Shown one piece after another: positions 26,104 through 35,259 of a DNA stretch of 64,000 nt. The notes below the pieces were generated by a model. That model worked only from the letters and a program-made list of their open reading frames with translations. It made no database searches and was not told the origin of the DNA. The position numbers were made by a program, and so were the translations under genes. How positions within the stretch are numbered: position 1 is the stretch's first letter; each line of letters begins with the position of its first letter. This DNA comes from Pseudomonas sp. FP2196 (GTDB taxonomy: Bacteria > Pseudomonadota > Gammaproteobacteria > Pseudomonadales > Pseudomonadaceae): positions 1,050,501 to 1,114,500 of the forward strand of contig NZ_CP117445.1 in assembly GCF_030687715.1 (NCBI RefSeq). The letters are read 5' to 3'.

Positions 26104-27036
26104 TTACACCCGCGCCTCGACGCTGACCCAATAGCGGGTAAATCGCTTCACGTTCACCGGCAAACTGATTTCCAGCAGGTCGAGAATCCGCTCGCTGTCG
26201 TCCAGTGGATACGTCCCGGAGATCAGCAGATCGGCGACTTGCTTATCGCAATTGAGCTGCCCGCGCCGGTAGCGGCCAAGTTCTTCGAGGAAGTCGCCGA
26301 GGCGCATATGCGCGGCCACCAACATGCCGTCTGCCCAAGCGCCGCTGTTGGCGTCCAGTGGTTTGGCCTCGCTGGCGGCAGTCGCGGTGAAACTCAATTG
26401 CCGGGCGACGGGCAGCAGCATCGGCGCGCGTCCGTTGGCAGTCAGTTCGACGCGACCTGCAAACAGCGCCACCTGTGTGCGATCGGCAAATTGCCGCACA
26501 TTGAGTCGTGCGCCCTGGGTTTTCAGAATGCCCTGCGCGGTGCGTATTTCGAATGATTGGGCGGCGGTCAGGAGGATTTCGCCTTCGAGCAAACGAATCA
26601 ATCCTTGCCCGCTCTCTACATCCACTGAACTGGCCGTGTTGAGTTGCAACTGACTGCCCGCCCCCAACACAATCTTGCGCCGCTGACCCACCGGGCTGCG
26701 GTAATCGGCGAGCAGCGGCGGCAGCGGATTGTGCTCGCGCATGCCCCAGGTAACGGCGGAGCCGGCGCCAAGAATCAGCAACAGCTTCAGTGCCTGACGG
26801 CGGCTGCCGGACTTCGGTCCGTTCAACGCCGCGTGCGCGAGCGGCGAGGACACGCCGCGCAAGCGCTGGTTGACTCGCGCGATGTGTTCCCAGGCGCGGC
26901 GGTGTTCGCTGTGCGCGTCCAGCCACTGTTGCAACGCCTGTTGCTGGCGCGAGCTGAACGCGCCTTGCTGCATTTCCAGCAGCCAGCTCACGGCCTGTTC
27001 GGCCACTTGTGCGGAGAAATCCGGGACGCGGTTCAC
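26104..27036 (-). CDS. FecR-family anti-sigma factor / signal transducer
   Basis: 310 aa. N-terminal cytoplasmic sigma-binding part (QVAEQAVSWLLEMQQGAFSS ... LQQWLDAHSEHRRAWEHI), one membrane helix (ALKLLLILGAGSAVTWG, about 90-107), then the periplasmic FecR domain (YRSPVGQRRKIVLGAGSQLQL ... RIRLLEGEILLTA). It passes the receptor signal to the FecI-type sigma factor. The start is GTG at 27036, whose GTGA overlaps the sigma-factor stop, giving translational coupling. A longer open frame upstream only shadows fecI. Confidence 0.88.
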   Translation of the reverse strand: MNRVPDFSAQVAEQAVSWLLEMQQGAFSSRQQQALQQWLDAHSEHRRAWEHIARVNQRLRGVSSPLAHAALNGPKSGSRRQALKLLLILGAGSAVTWGMREHNPLPPLLADYRSPVGQRRKIVLGAGSQLQLNTASSVDVESGQGLIRLLEGEILLTAAQSFEIRTAQGILKTQGARLNVRQFADRTQVALFAGRVELTANGRAPMLLPVARQLSFTATAASEAKPLDANSGAWADGMLVAAHMRLGDFLEELGRYRRGQLNCDKQVADLLISGTYPLDDSERILDLLEISLPVNVKRFTRYWVSVEARV

Positions 27037-27521
27037 AGGGCGAAATAGCAGCGCATCGCCGCTTTGTTCAGATGACGTTTGACCGTGGCGACCGAGATCC
27101 CCAACTCGACGGCGATTTGCGGATAAGTCAGGCCATCGACCTGCGCCAGCAGAAAGGCGCGTTTGACCTGCCGTGGCAAACCGTCGAGCAGTTGATCCAG
27201 CTCCATCAGGGTTTGCAGGATGATCGCTTTGTCTTCTTCCGACGGCGCCACTCGTTCCGGCATCTGCGCCAAGGTGTCGAGATAGGCGCGCTCCAGATCT
27301 TGCCGACGGTAGTGATTGCACAGCACGCGCTTGGCAAGGGTGGTGAGAAAGGCGCGCGGCTCGTTGATCACCGGTGCTTCGCGTGCGGTCATCACTTTGA
27401 TGAACGTGTCTTGCGCCAGATCCGCAGCGCTGTCCGGGCAGCCGAGTTTGCGCCGTAACCAGCCGGTCAGCCAGCTGTGGTGGGCCTGATAGAGCGATTC
27501 GACGGGATGGGCGGACGGCAA
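27033..27521 (-). CDS. FecI-family ECF sigma factor
   Basis: 162 aa. Region 2 (DSAADLAQDTFIKVMT ... PRAFLTTLAKRVLCNHYRR) and region 4 (LPRQVKRAFLLAQVDGLTYPQIAVELGISVATVKRHL) are both present, and it has the size of the iron-starvation group. The start appears to be TTG at 27521 with GGAG eight bases upstream; no ATG gives a better fit. It should direct transcription of the receptor gene when FecR releases it, and be itself Fur-repressed. Confidence 0.88.
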   Translation of the reverse strand: MPSAHPVESLYQAHHSWLTGWLRRKLGCPDSAADLAQDTFIKVMTAREAPVINEPRAFLTTLAKRVLCNHYRRQDLERAYLDTLAQMPERVAPSEEDKAIILQTLMELDQLLDGLPRQVKRAFLLAQVDGLTYPQIAVELGISVATVKRHLNKAAMRCYFAL

Positions 27522-27621
27522 CGGTATTACTCCAGGCGCACTTTTTGTACGTTAGAGAACAAGAACTGTTCGCATTGTAGGGGCGTCGGAGGTTGGCCGG
27601 CAATCAGATGCTTTTGCGTAT

Positions 27622-27640
27622 GAGAATATTTATCATTAAT
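27622..27640. promoter_or_regulatory. Fur-box-like site between the fecI-like gene and the PepSY cassette
   Basis: GAGAATATTTATCATTAAT matches the 19-base Fur consensus at 13 positions by eye, including AAT and ATCATTA. It lies about 100 bases upstream of the sigma-factor start and about 60 bases upstream of the DUF3649 start, so it could serve either or both. Confidence 0.6.
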
Positions 27641-27698
27641 ATTGCTCGCCTGTTGGTTCGGCTTGTTGGCCGGACGTTTTCCGTTTCAGGGTCGAAAC

Positions 27699-28004
27699 AT
27701 GAAAGCCAAACTCGCCACACTCCCCATGTCTTATCGTCTGGCCGTCACCTCGCGGGTGCTGGCGGCGGTGTTCGGCGGCTATCTGGTTGCTGCGCTGGCC
27801 AGTGTCACGCTGACGATGTGGTTGCCCTTGAACCGTGCCGAAGCGGTCGTGACCGGCATGACCATTTCCTTTTTGGTCTATCTGGTCGCGGTGCTTTGGT
27901 GCTTCGCCTGCCGGACTGCCTGGTCGGCGTGGGTGGGTTTGCTGGTGCCGAGTGTGATTCTGGCGACTGTCTCTGGCGCAGCGCGCGGATTGGGTTACGC
28001 ATGA
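27699..28004 (+). CDS. DUF3649 family small membrane protein
   Basis: 101 aa with three hydrophobic segments (VLAAVFGGYLVAALASVTLTMWL; GMTISFLVYLVAVLWCFAC; AWVGLLVPSVILATVSGAA). This family is found as the first gene of a DUF3649-PepSY-DUF3325 cassette beside siderophore receptors; it is thought to help handle or reduce iron after uptake, but the role is unproven. The stop overlaps the next start as ATGA. Confidence 0.82.
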   Translation: MKAKLATLPMSYRLAVTSRVLAAVFGGYLVAALASVTLTMWLPLNRAEAVVTGMTISFLVYLVAVLWCFACRTAWSAWVGLLVPSVILATVSGAARGLGYA

Positions 28005-29587
28005 AAGAGGGTTTCCGTCAGGCGATGGCCTGGTTGCACACTTGGGCCGGACTGGTGTTCGGCTGGTTGCTGTTCGCGATTTTCCTGACGGGAACCCTGG
28101 CCTATTTCAAGGACGAAACCAGTCACTGGATGCAGCCTGAAATCCCCGCGCGGCCGATCAATGCCGAGGCGAGCCTGACGCTGGCCCAGGATTATCTGCA
28201 ACAACACGCGGCCGGCGCCTCGCGGTGGCTGATCGACCTGCCCGACGCCCGCGATCCCGGCCTGACCGTTCGCTGGCAACAAGCCCCAGCGAAACCCGGC
28301 GAGCGGGGCCGCTTCGAATCCAGAACCCTCGACGCTCAAACCGGCACCGAAGTGCAGGGCCGCGAAAGCATGGGCGGCGAGTTCTTCTACCGGTTCCACT
28401 TCCAGCTGCAAATGCCTTATCCGTGGGGCCGCTGGCTGGCGACGATCGCCGCGATGGTGATGTTCGTTGCGCTCATCACCGGGATCATCACCCACAAGAA
28501 AATCTTCAAGGACTTCTTCACCTTCCGCCCCCGCAAAGGTCAGCGTTCGTGGCTCGATGGGCACAACGCTGTGGGCGTGCTGGTGCTGCCGTTTCACTTG
28601 ATGATCACCTACAGCAGCCTGGTGATCTTCATGTCGATGGTCATGCCGGCAAGCATTCTGGCGTCCTACGGCGGCGACGCGCGCAAGTTTTACGATGAGG
28701 TTTTCCCGGCCTCGAAGACGCCGGAGCGAGCGAATATTGCTGCTCAACTGGCGTCCATGGCACCCCTGTTGGCCAAGGCCAGCGAGCAATGGGGCGGTGG
28801 CCACACCGCGCGTCTCTCGGTGAGCAATCCGGGGGATGAAAATGCCTCGGTGGTGCTGTCGCGCGCCGGCGATCGTGTGGTTCACGATTTTGGCAGCGCA
28901 GTGACTTTTAACGGTGTCACTGGGCAGATGCTCAGCAGCACGCCGGATCAACCGGTGGCGATGGCGGTGGGCGGCGCTTTCTATGGTCTGCACATGGGCC
29001 ACTTTGCCGGGCCGGTGTTGCGTTGGTTGTATTTCATTTGTGGCTTGGCGGGCACGGCCATGATCGGCACCGGGCTGGTGATCTGGCTCGGCAAGCGTCA
29101 GCTCAAACACGCCAAGAGCGGCGTGATGCCGTTCGAGTTGCGGCTGGTGGAAGTGCTGAACATCACCAGCATGGCCGGGCTTGTGTCGGCGGTGGCGGTG
29201 TTCTTTTTGGCCAATCGGCTGCTGCCAGTGGATCTGGCTGGACGGGCAGATTGGGAAGTGAATGCGTTCTTTATCGCCTGGGGTTTGAGCGTGGTGCATG
29301 CATTAATGCGTGCCGGGCGCAAAGCGTGGATCGAGCAGCTTGTACTGGGTGCCGCGCTATTTATCGCGGTGCCGCTGATCAATGCACTGACCACGCCGTG
29401 GAACCTCGGCGTAACGCTGGCGCAGGGTGATTGGGTGCTCGCCGGGTTTGATCTGACATGTCTGGCTACCGGTGTTTTCCTGGCTTGGGCCGCGAGGAAA
29501 ATGCAACGTGCCGGCACGACGGTCAGGGTCAAAAAAACGCCCCGCGAAACGCCTCGGCCGATCACGCTTGAGCAAGGGGCAAACTGA
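28001..29587 (+). CDS. PepSY-associated transmembrane protein (iron-uptake linked, PiuB-like)
   Basis: 528 aa. Begins MKEGFRQAMAWLHTWAGLVFGWLLFAIFLTGTL, the usual first helix with conserved HTWAG, followed by a periplasmic PepSY-like loop, ITGIITHKKIFKDFFTFRP, and further helices to the C-terminus, where FAGPVLRWLYFICGLAGTAMIGTGLVIW stands out. Conserved His residues in these helices suggest haem binding and a ferric-siderophore reductase-like role, which is inference. Start at 28001 overlaps the upstream stop (ATGA), so coupling is likely. Confidence 0.85.
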   Translation: MKEGFRQAMAWLHTWAGLVFGWLLFAIFLTGTLAYFKDETSHWMQPEIPARPINAEASLTLAQDYLQQHAAGASRWLIDLPDARDPGLTVRWQQAPAKPGERGRFESRTLDAQTGTEVQGRESMGGEFFYRFHFQLQMPYPWGRWLATIAAMVMFVALITGIITHKKIFKDFFTFRPRKGQRSWLDGHNAVGVLVLPFHLMITYSSLVIFMSMVMPASILASYGGDARKFYDEVFPASKTPERANIAAQLASMAPLLAKASEQWGGGHTARLSVSNPGDENASVVLSRAGDRVVHDFGSAVTFNGVTGQMLSSTPDQPVAMAVGGAFYGLHMGHFAGPVLRWLYFICGLAGTAMIGTGLVIWLGKRQLKHAKSGVMPFELRLVEVLNITSMAGLVSAVAVFFLANRLLPVDLAGRADWEVNAFFIAWGLSVVHALMRAGRKAWIEQLVLGAALFIAVPLINALTTPWNLGVTLAQGDWVLAGFDLTCLATGVFLAWAARKMQRAGTTVRVKKTPRETPRPITLEQGAN

Positions 29588-29913
29588 TGCTGCTGGCGCT
29601 TTTGCTTTGCTACGCCGGGTTTACGGCGCTGTGCCTGTCGATGCCTCGGCACTACGATGAATTGCTTGGCCACAAACCTTCGCCTCGACGCCGTCGCGGC
29701 TTGACGCTGGCGGGGTGGTTGCTGCTGGGCTTATCGATTTGGGCGGCCGTGACGGCCAATGGCTGGAGTTTCGGGCTGGTCGACTGGTTTGCCGTGCTGA
29801 TGCTCAGCGCCTTGGCGCTGGTGTTGTTACTGCCTTATCGACCGCGTCTGGCATTGGCGCTGGCCGGGGTCAGTCTGTTGGCCAGCCCGGTCGCGGCATG
29901 GGCGCAGTGCTGA
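29587..29913 (+). CDS. DUF3325 family small membrane protein
   Basis: 108 aa with about three to four hydrophobic segments (LLALLLCYAGFTALCLSM; LTLAGWLLLGLSIWAAVTA; WFAVLMLSALALVLLLPY; ALALAGVSLLASPVAAWA). Third member of the cassette with DUF3649 and the PepSY protein, overlapping the latter by one base (TGATG). Function is not known beyond its link with iron uptake genes. Confidence 0.82.
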   Translation: MLLALLLCYAGFTALCLSMPRHYDELLGHKPSPRRRRGLTLAGWLLLGLSIWAAVTANGWSFGLVDWFAVLMLSALALVLLLPYRPRLALALAGVSLLASPVAAWAQC

Positions 29914-29914
29914 A

Positions 29915-30481
29915 GTGCTGATCGGTCTGCCTCCGGAATCCCGCGACGACGAGCCGCGCGGGGCGCGTGCGCATTTTCTGCAGGTATTCCTGTCCCAACG
30001 TTCGCAGATGGAAGCGCTGGTGAACCGGCGCGTCGGTTGCCGGGCGACGGCGGCGGATCTGGTGCAGGATCTGTTTCTGCGTTTCTGGCGTCGGCCGCTG
30101 GTGCAGGTCGAAGAGCTCAGCACCTACCTGTTGCGCTGTGCCGGCAACATCGCCATCGACCATCTGCGCAGCGAAGGTGCGAGGGTGCGCGTCAACGAAG
30201 GCTGGCAACCCGACGCGCCGGACAGCCACGGCAGCGAGCCGCAAGCCGCGCTCGAAGCCGGCAATGATCTGCGCCATGTCGAAGCGGCCTTGCGTGCCTT
30301 GCCCGAGCGCACCCGGCAGATCTTTTTGCTCAATCGCATCCACGGCCGCAAGTACGCGGAAATCGCCAAAGCCATGGGCCTGTCCCAAAGCGCCGTGGAA
30401 AAACATATGATGCGCGCCCTTGAGGCCTGCAAGGCCAGCCTGCGCGAACCCGCGCCACGCACGCCATGGAAAGCACCGTGA
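29915..30481 (+). CDS. ECF sigma factor, iron-starvation (FecI/FpvI/FoxI-like) type
   Basis: 188 aa. Region 2 (ATAADLVQDLFLRFWRRPLVQVEELSTYLLRCAGNIAIDHLR) and region 4 (LPERTRQIFLLNRIHGRKYAEIAKAMGLSQSAVEKHMMRAL) are clear. The apparent GTG start lies just after the DUF3325 stop with no strong ribosome binding site, so translation may depend on coupling; a later start is possible. Its 3' end overlaps the following FecR-like gene by 16 bases. It should drive the TonB receptor at 31672. Confidence 0.88.
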   Translation: MLIGLPPESRDDEPRGARAHFLQVFLSQRSQMEALVNRRVGCRATAADLVQDLFLRFWRRPLVQVEELSTYLLRCAGNIAIDHLRSEGARVRVNEGWQPDAPDSHGSEPQAALEAGNDLRHVEAALRALPERTRQIFLLNRIHGRKYAEIAKAMGLSQSAVEKHMMRALEACKASLREPAPRTPWKAP

Positions 30482-31467
30482 AGCATATCGACCGCGTCAA
30501 CCCGACGCCCGCTCAGGAACAGGCCGCTTTTGCATGGCTGAGCCTGTTGCATGACCGGCCGAGTGCTGGCGATCAACTCACCTTCAGCCACTGGCTGCGC
30601 GCCGACCCGGCCCACGCTGAGGCTTACGCACAGGCGCAAGTGGTCTGGGAGTTGAGCGAAGGGCCGGCGCGAACCCTGGCCGATGAGGGGGCCTTGGCGT
30701 TGCAGGGTTACCTCGATGCGATGGATCGTCCGCGTCGTCCACAGGTTCTGCGCTGGTCCGGCGCGCTGGCGATGGCAGCGTGTCTGCTATTGATGGTCAG
30801 CCTCGGTACGGGTTGGCAGCCGCAGCGCTGGATCGATGATCTCGGCGCCGATTATGTGTCGGCACCCGGCGAGATCCGCACCGTGACTCTGGCCGATCAA
30901 TCGCAAGTGACACTGGATGCCGACAGCGCTATCGCGGTGGATTTCAGGCGGGGCGAGCGTCATGTGCAGTTGCGTCGCGGCGCCGGTTTTTTCAGTGTTA
31001 TCCACACAGGCGAGCCTTTCGTAGTCGAGGCCGAGAAGGGCCAGGCGCGGGTGCTCGGCACGCAATTCGAAGTGCGTCTTCAAGACCATGGCGCGCAGGT
31101 TACGGTGTTGTCCGGGCGCGTTGGCGTGACGGCGGATCGCGATGGCGAACAGCAGATTCTCACGGCCAGTCAGCAAGTGGCTTACGGCGATGGCGCGGCG
31201 CAAAAACTCCACACCGTCGACAGCGAGGCACAATTGGCGTGGCGTCAGGGCTGGCTGACTTATTACAAGTCGACGCTGGCGGATGTGGTGCAGGATCTTC
31301 GTCGGTACTACCCGGGACGAATTGTTTTGCTCAACGATGAGCTGGCAGCACGCAAGGTCAGCGGCAGTTTTCCGAGCAAGGATCCGCAGGCTGTGCTGAG
31401 TTCGTTGCAAGGGGTGATGGGGTTTGAGCAGCATCAGGTGCTGGGGCAACTGATCATCCTGCGGTGA
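30466..31467 (+). CDS. FecR-family anti-sigma factor, second module
   Basis: 333 aa. N-terminal DUF4880-like segment (QEQAAFAWLSLLHDRPSAGD ... FSHWLRADPAHAEAYAQAQ), a membrane helix (ALAMAACLLLMVSLGTGW, about residues 104-121), a FecR domain (APGEIRTVTLADQSQVTLDADSAI) and a C-terminal STN-like segment (YYKSTLADVVQDLRRYYPG). Translationally linked to the sigma gene by a 16-base overlap. It relays the state of the downstream receptor to the sigma factor. Confidence 0.88.
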   Translation: MESTVKHIDRVNPTPAQEQAAFAWLSLLHDRPSAGDQLTFSHWLRADPAHAEAYAQAQVVWELSEGPARTLADEGALALQGYLDAMDRPRRPQVLRWSGALAMAACLLLMVSLGTGWQPQRWIDDLGADYVSAPGEIRTVTLADQSQVTLDADSAIAVDFRRGERHVQLRRGAGFFSVIHTGEPFVVEAEKGQARVLGTQFEVRLQDHGAQVTVLSGRVGVTADRDGEQQILTASQQVAYGDGAAQKLHTVDSEAQLAWRQGWLTYYKSTLADVVQDLRRYYPGRIVLLNDELAARKVSGSFPSKDPQAVLSSLQGVMGFEQHQVLGQLIILR

Positions 31468-31479
31468 GAGCACTGGTGC

Positions 31480-31545
31480 CATCGCGAGCAGGCTCACTCC
31501 TACACTTGAAATGCGTCCCCCGTAGGAATGAGCCTGCTCGCGATA
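31480..31545. repeat. REPIN between fecR-like gene and TonB receptor
   Basis: ATCGCGAGCAGGCTCACTCC and its inverted copy GGAATGAGCCTGCTCGCGAT enclose about 25 bases. It lies in a spacer of about 200 bases where the sigma-dependent receptor promoter is also expected (after 31550). Confidence 0.85.
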
Positions 31546-31671
31546 GCTTCATTTCAGACACCGCAAAAATATTTTCAAAATTGTGGTGAGGTAAACCCGA
31601 CCCCCATCCGTGTAGTGACTGAAACTGCGAGTCATTCGCATCCGTTGCGGTTCTACACAGGTCATTGAGCA

Positions 31672-34101
31672 ATGAAGTCCAGGGCAAAATCGGGTTCGGT
31701 CAAACAGTGGTTGGGCGCTCAAGCGTTGAGTTTTTCTGCATTGGCGTTGCTGCCGATGAGCGTGGCGCTCGCCGCTGAAGCCGTCAGCAGCCAGGCGCAA
31801 AAGCAGTTCAGTTTCTCCCTGGCCGCCAAACCACTGCCGCAAGCCTTGAGCGACTTCAGTCGCGTCACCGGGCAAAGCGTGGTCTACACCGATGAAGCGC
31901 CGTATGGTCTCACCGCGCCGGCGGTCAACGGTCAGATGAGTGCCGAGCAAGCGCTGCAACGTCTGCTCACAGGTTCCGGCCTGAGCTTCCGTCGCACTGA
32001 CAGTCACACCCTGGCGCTGGAGCCGCAACCTACCGAAGGTGCACTGAACCTTGGCGCCACCACCATCACCTCGATGCGTGACGAGTCCATGAGTTACCAG
32101 CCGCCGCAAACCAGCTCGGTGATGCGCTCATCGGCCTCGCTTCAGGAAATCCCGCAGACCGTCAATATCATTCCCGCACAAGTGATCCGCGATCAGGCGC
32201 CGCGCAACCTCGACGACGCGCTGGCCAATGTCAGTGGTATCACTCAGGGCAACACCTTGGGCAGCACGCAGGATTCGGTGATGACCCGCGGCTTCGGCGA
32301 TAACCGCAACGGCTCGATCATGCGCGACGGCATGCCGATCGTGCAGGGCCGTGGCATGAACGCCACAGTGGATCGCGTCGAAGTGCTCAAAGGCCCGGCG
32401 TCTTTGCTCTACGGAATTCAGGACCCGGGCGGGGTGGTCAACCTCGTCAGCAAGAAGCCCGAACTTGAGCAATACAACGCGCTGACCCTGCGCGGCTCGA
32501 CCTATGGCGAAGGCAAGAACGGCAGTGGCGGCACCTTCGACAGCACGGGGGCGCTGGGTGAATCCGGGTTCGCTTATCGCCTGGTGCTCGATCACGAAGA
32601 CGAAGATTACTGGCGCAACTACGGCACCCATCGCGAAACACTGATCGCCCCTTCGTTGGCATGGTTCGGCGAACGCACCAAGCTGTCGTTCGGCTACGAG
32701 CATCGCGAGTTCCTCACGCCATTTGATCGCGGCACCGTGATTGATCCACGCACCAACCACCCGCTGAACATCTCGCGCAAGGAACGTCTCGACGAGCCGT
32801 TCAACGACATGGAAGGGCGATCGGATCTGTATCACTTCGAGGCCGATCACGAACTCAATGATGACTGGAAGGCTCACTTCGGCTACAGCTGGAACCGCGA
32901 AACCTACGACGCCAGCCAGGTACGCATCACGGCCATCGACACCAATAAAGGCACGCTGACCCGCAGCATGGACGGCACCCACGGCGCGATCAGCACCGAC
33001 CGTTTCACCACCGCCAGCCTCGAAGGCAAAGTCAACGTGTTGGGCATGCAGCATGACCTGGTGATGGGCATTGATGACGAGTACCGCAAGATCTACCGCG
33101 CCGACCTGATCCGCCAGAAAAGCCTGACGACGTTCAGCTACACCAACCCGGTGTACGGCCGGGAAGTCGAGGGCACCACAGTCAGCCCGGCGGACAGTGC
33201 TCAGACCGATTTGCTACGCAGCGATTCGGTATTTCTGCAGGACTCGATCCACCTCAACGAACAGTGGATTCTGGTCGCCGGCGGACGCTTTCAGGAGTAC
33301 GACCAGTACGCCGGCAAAGGCGTGCCATTCAAGGCCAACACCGACAGCAATGGCCAGAAATGGGTGCCGCGCGCCGGTCTGGTGTATCGCTACACCGACG
33401 AGCTGTCGTTCTATGGCAGCTACACCGAATCGTTCAAACCCAACTCGACCATCGCCCCGCTGAGCGGCAGCAGCACTGTGCTCGACGGCAGTATTGCGCC
33501 GGAAGAAGCCAAGTCGTGGGAGCTGGGTGCGCGGCTGGATATGCCGGGGCGCATCACCGGTAATGTCGCGCTGTTCGACATCAAGAAACGCAACGTGCTG
33601 GTCGCCAACTCCGAAGGCCCGACGACGATTTACAGCGCCGCCGGCGAAGTGCGTTCGCGCGGTCTGGAAGTGGACATGACCGGTCAACTCAGCGACCGCT
33701 GGAGCATGATCGGCAGCTACGCCTACACCGATGCCGAAGTCACTGAAGATCCGACCTACAAGGGCAAGCGCCTGCAAAACGTGGCGAAAAACAGCGGCTC
33801 ATTGACGGCGGTCTATGACTTCGGCAGCGTGTTCGGCGGCGATCAACTGCGCGTGGGGGCGGGGGCGAGGTATGTCGGCGAGCGTGCGGGGAATGCGGTG
33901 AATGATTTCGACCTGCCGAGCTACACCGTGGCCGATGCCTTCGCTACTTACGACACCAAAGTCGAAGGGCAGAAGGTCAAGTTTCAGCTCAATGTGAAGA
34001 ACCTGTTTGATCGCACGTATTACACCTCGGCGGCGAGTCGGTTCTTTGTTTCGATGGGAGATTCGCGGCAGGTTTCGTTGTCCAGCACCCTGGAGTTCTG
34101 A
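31672..34101 (+). CDS. TonB-dependent ferric-siderophore receptor with signalling domain
   Basis: 809 aa. Signal peptide (ALSFSALALLPMSVALA), STN domain (FSLAAKPLPQALSDFSRVTG ... ALQRLLTGSGLSF, about 45-110), plug (SLQEIPQTVNIIPAQVIRDQ ... GPASLLYGIQDPGGVVNLV) and barrel ending SLSSTLEF with terminal Phe. The plug and barrel resemble the hydroxamate/ferrioxamine-type FoxA/FiuA/FhuE group; the exact siderophore cannot be read off. With the upstream sigma and anti-sigma genes it forms a cell-surface signalling system. Confidence 0.88.
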   Translation: MKSRAKSGSVKQWLGAQALSFSALALLPMSVALAAEAVSSQAQKQFSFSLAAKPLPQALSDFSRVTGQSVVYTDEAPYGLTAPAVNGQMSAEQALQRLLTGSGLSFRRTDSHTLALEPQPTEGALNLGATTITSMRDESMSYQPPQTSSVMRSSASLQEIPQTVNIIPAQVIRDQAPRNLDDALANVSGITQGNTLGSTQDSVMTRGFGDNRNGSIMRDGMPIVQGRGMNATVDRVEVLKGPASLLYGIQDPGGVVNLVSKKPELEQYNALTLRGSTYGEGKNGSGGTFDSTGALGESGFAYRLVLDHEDEDYWRNYGTHRETLIAPSLAWFGERTKLSFGYEHREFLTPFDRGTVIDPRTNHPLNISRKERLDEPFNDMEGRSDLYHFEADHELNDDWKAHFGYSWNRETYDASQVRITAIDTNKGTLTRSMDGTHGAISTDRFTTASLEGKVNVLGMQHDLVMGIDDEYRKIYRADLIRQKSLTTFSYTNPVYGREVEGTTVSPADSAQTDLLRSDSVFLQDSIHLNEQWILVAGGRFQEYDQYAGKGVPFKANTDSNGQKWVPRAGLVYRYTDELSFYGSYTESFKPNSTIAPLSGSSTVLDGSIAPEEAKSWELGARLDMPGRITGNVALFDIKKRNVLVANSEGPTTIYSAAGEVRSRGLEVDMTGQLSDRWSMIGSYAYTDAEVTEDPTYKGKRLQNVAKNSGSLTAVYDFGSVFGGDQLRVGAGARYVGERAGNAVNDFDLPSYTVADAFATYDTKVEGQKVKFQLNVKNLFDRTYYTSAASRFFVSMGDSRQVSLSSTLEF

Positions 34102-34121
34102 TCCGCAACCGCGTCATCGTT

Positions 34122-34213
34122 CATCGCTGGCAAGCCAGCTCCCACAAGGTTCTGGGTCGAGCACATATTTCTTGAGCGACTGAAGACTTTGTGGGAGCTG
34201 GCTTGCCAGCGAA
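34122..34213. repeat. REPIN, GGGAGCTGGCTTGCCAGCGA type
   Basis: TCGCTGGCAAGCCAGCTCCC is followed about 50 bases later by its inverse GGGAGCTGGCTTGCCAGCGA. It lies between the convergent receptor and AraC genes, and is a different sequence type from those at 16611 and 31480. Confidence 0.88.
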
Positions 34214-34244
34214 GAGGCCCTGACAGACAGCGAAAATCACTGAT

Positions 34245-35120
34245 CTAACGCAAAAACGCCTGCCGATATTCGCCGGGCGTCCCCCCCAACACCTGCTTGA
34301 AGCGATTGGTGAAATGACTCGCACTGGCAAACCCGCACGCCAGTGCAATCTCTCCCAGCGGCAACGCCGTCCCGCGCAACAACTCCCGCGCCCGGCTCAA
34401 ACGTCGTGCCAGCACATACTGATGCGGCGGCAGGCCGAAGCTCACGCGAAACATCCGCGCAAAGTGGTATTCCGACAACGCACACAACCCGGCCAATTGC
34501 CCGAGGCTGATCGGCTCGGCCAACTGTGCGTCGATGAATTCCACCAATTGCCGACGCTGGTGCGGCGCCAGTCCGCCTTTCAAACGTAAACCCTGCCGGG
34601 CACCAACCTGACTGAGCAAGGTATGACTGATCAATTCATGGGCAAGGCTGCTGGTCAGCAAACGCTCGGCGGGTTCGTCCCAATTCAGCGTCAGCAACTG
34701 ACGAAAGCGTTGTGCCTGTTGCGGGTCTTCAAGAAAGGTCTGCTCACGCAACTGCATCTCTCGCGGCTCGCGATCGAGCAGCGTGACGCAACCGAGGGCA
34801 AACTGTTCGGCGCTGAAATACAGGTGGGCCAAGCGAATATCGCCGTTGATGACCCAACCCGATTCGTGATCCGCCGGCAGGATGCACAACTTGTCCGGCC
34901 CGCCCTTGTGGCCCGGCCGACCGCGCCGAAAAGTACCGGTGCCGCCAGCGATGTAGCACGAGAGCGTGTGATGGCTCGGCGCTTCGTATTCCTGAGCATC
35001 GTGATGATTGGTCCAAAGAGCCGCAGACAAGCCGTCACCGAGCTCGGCGCTGTGCACAAGGCGTGCGTTCGGCGAGCGGTTAAGTGCTTGAAAGACTTGC
35101 AGCGTATCGATGGCGGCCAT
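34245..35120 (-). CDS. AraC-family transcriptional regulator
   Basis: 291 aa. N-terminal cupin-like ligand domain (SHHTLSCYIAGGTGTFRRG ... ILPADHESGWVINGDIRLAHLYFS) and C-terminal double HTH (ISLGQLAGLCALSEYHFARMFRVSFGLPPHQYVLARRL; LPLGEIALACGFASASHFTNRFKQVLGGTPGEYR). It is divergent from the EamA exporter gene, which starts 140 bases away, and probably regulates it. The ligand is unknown. Confidence 0.9.
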   Translation of the reverse strand: MAAIDTLQVFQALNRSPNARLVHSAELGDGLSAALWTNHHDAQEYEAPSHHTLSCYIAGGTGTFRRGRPGHKGGPDKLCILPADHESGWVINGDIRLAHLYFSAEQFALGCVTLLDREPREMQLREQTFLEDPQQAQRFRQLLTLNWDEPAERLLTSSLAHELISHTLLSQVGARQGLRLKGGLAPHQRRQLVEFIDAQLAEPISLGQLAGLCALSEYHFARMFRVSFGLPPHQYVLARRLSRARELLRGTALPLGEIALACGFASASHFTNRFKQVLGGTPGEYRQAFLR

Positions 35121-35259
35121 GATCGGTTCTCTTCAACGCCTTGCATCCTACTCCGTAGCCCCGGCGCTGCCAGCCTGCCGGGCGACAAAAGCGCAAGTTT
35201 ATGCAAGCGCCTGCCGCCTGCCGAAGCAGACACTCAAGGCCAGTCAAGGAGTGTTCGTC

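Noticed and set aside
27037..27603. Open frame extending the first FecR protein upstream
   Set aside because: It is the out-of-frame shadow of the FecI gene; GTG 27036 with the GTGA overlap fits the family start.
27593..28000. Open frame extending the PepSY protein upstream
   Set aside because: This part overlaps the DUF3649 gene in another frame and carries no family sequence; the HTWAG helix and the ATGA overlap support a start at 28001.
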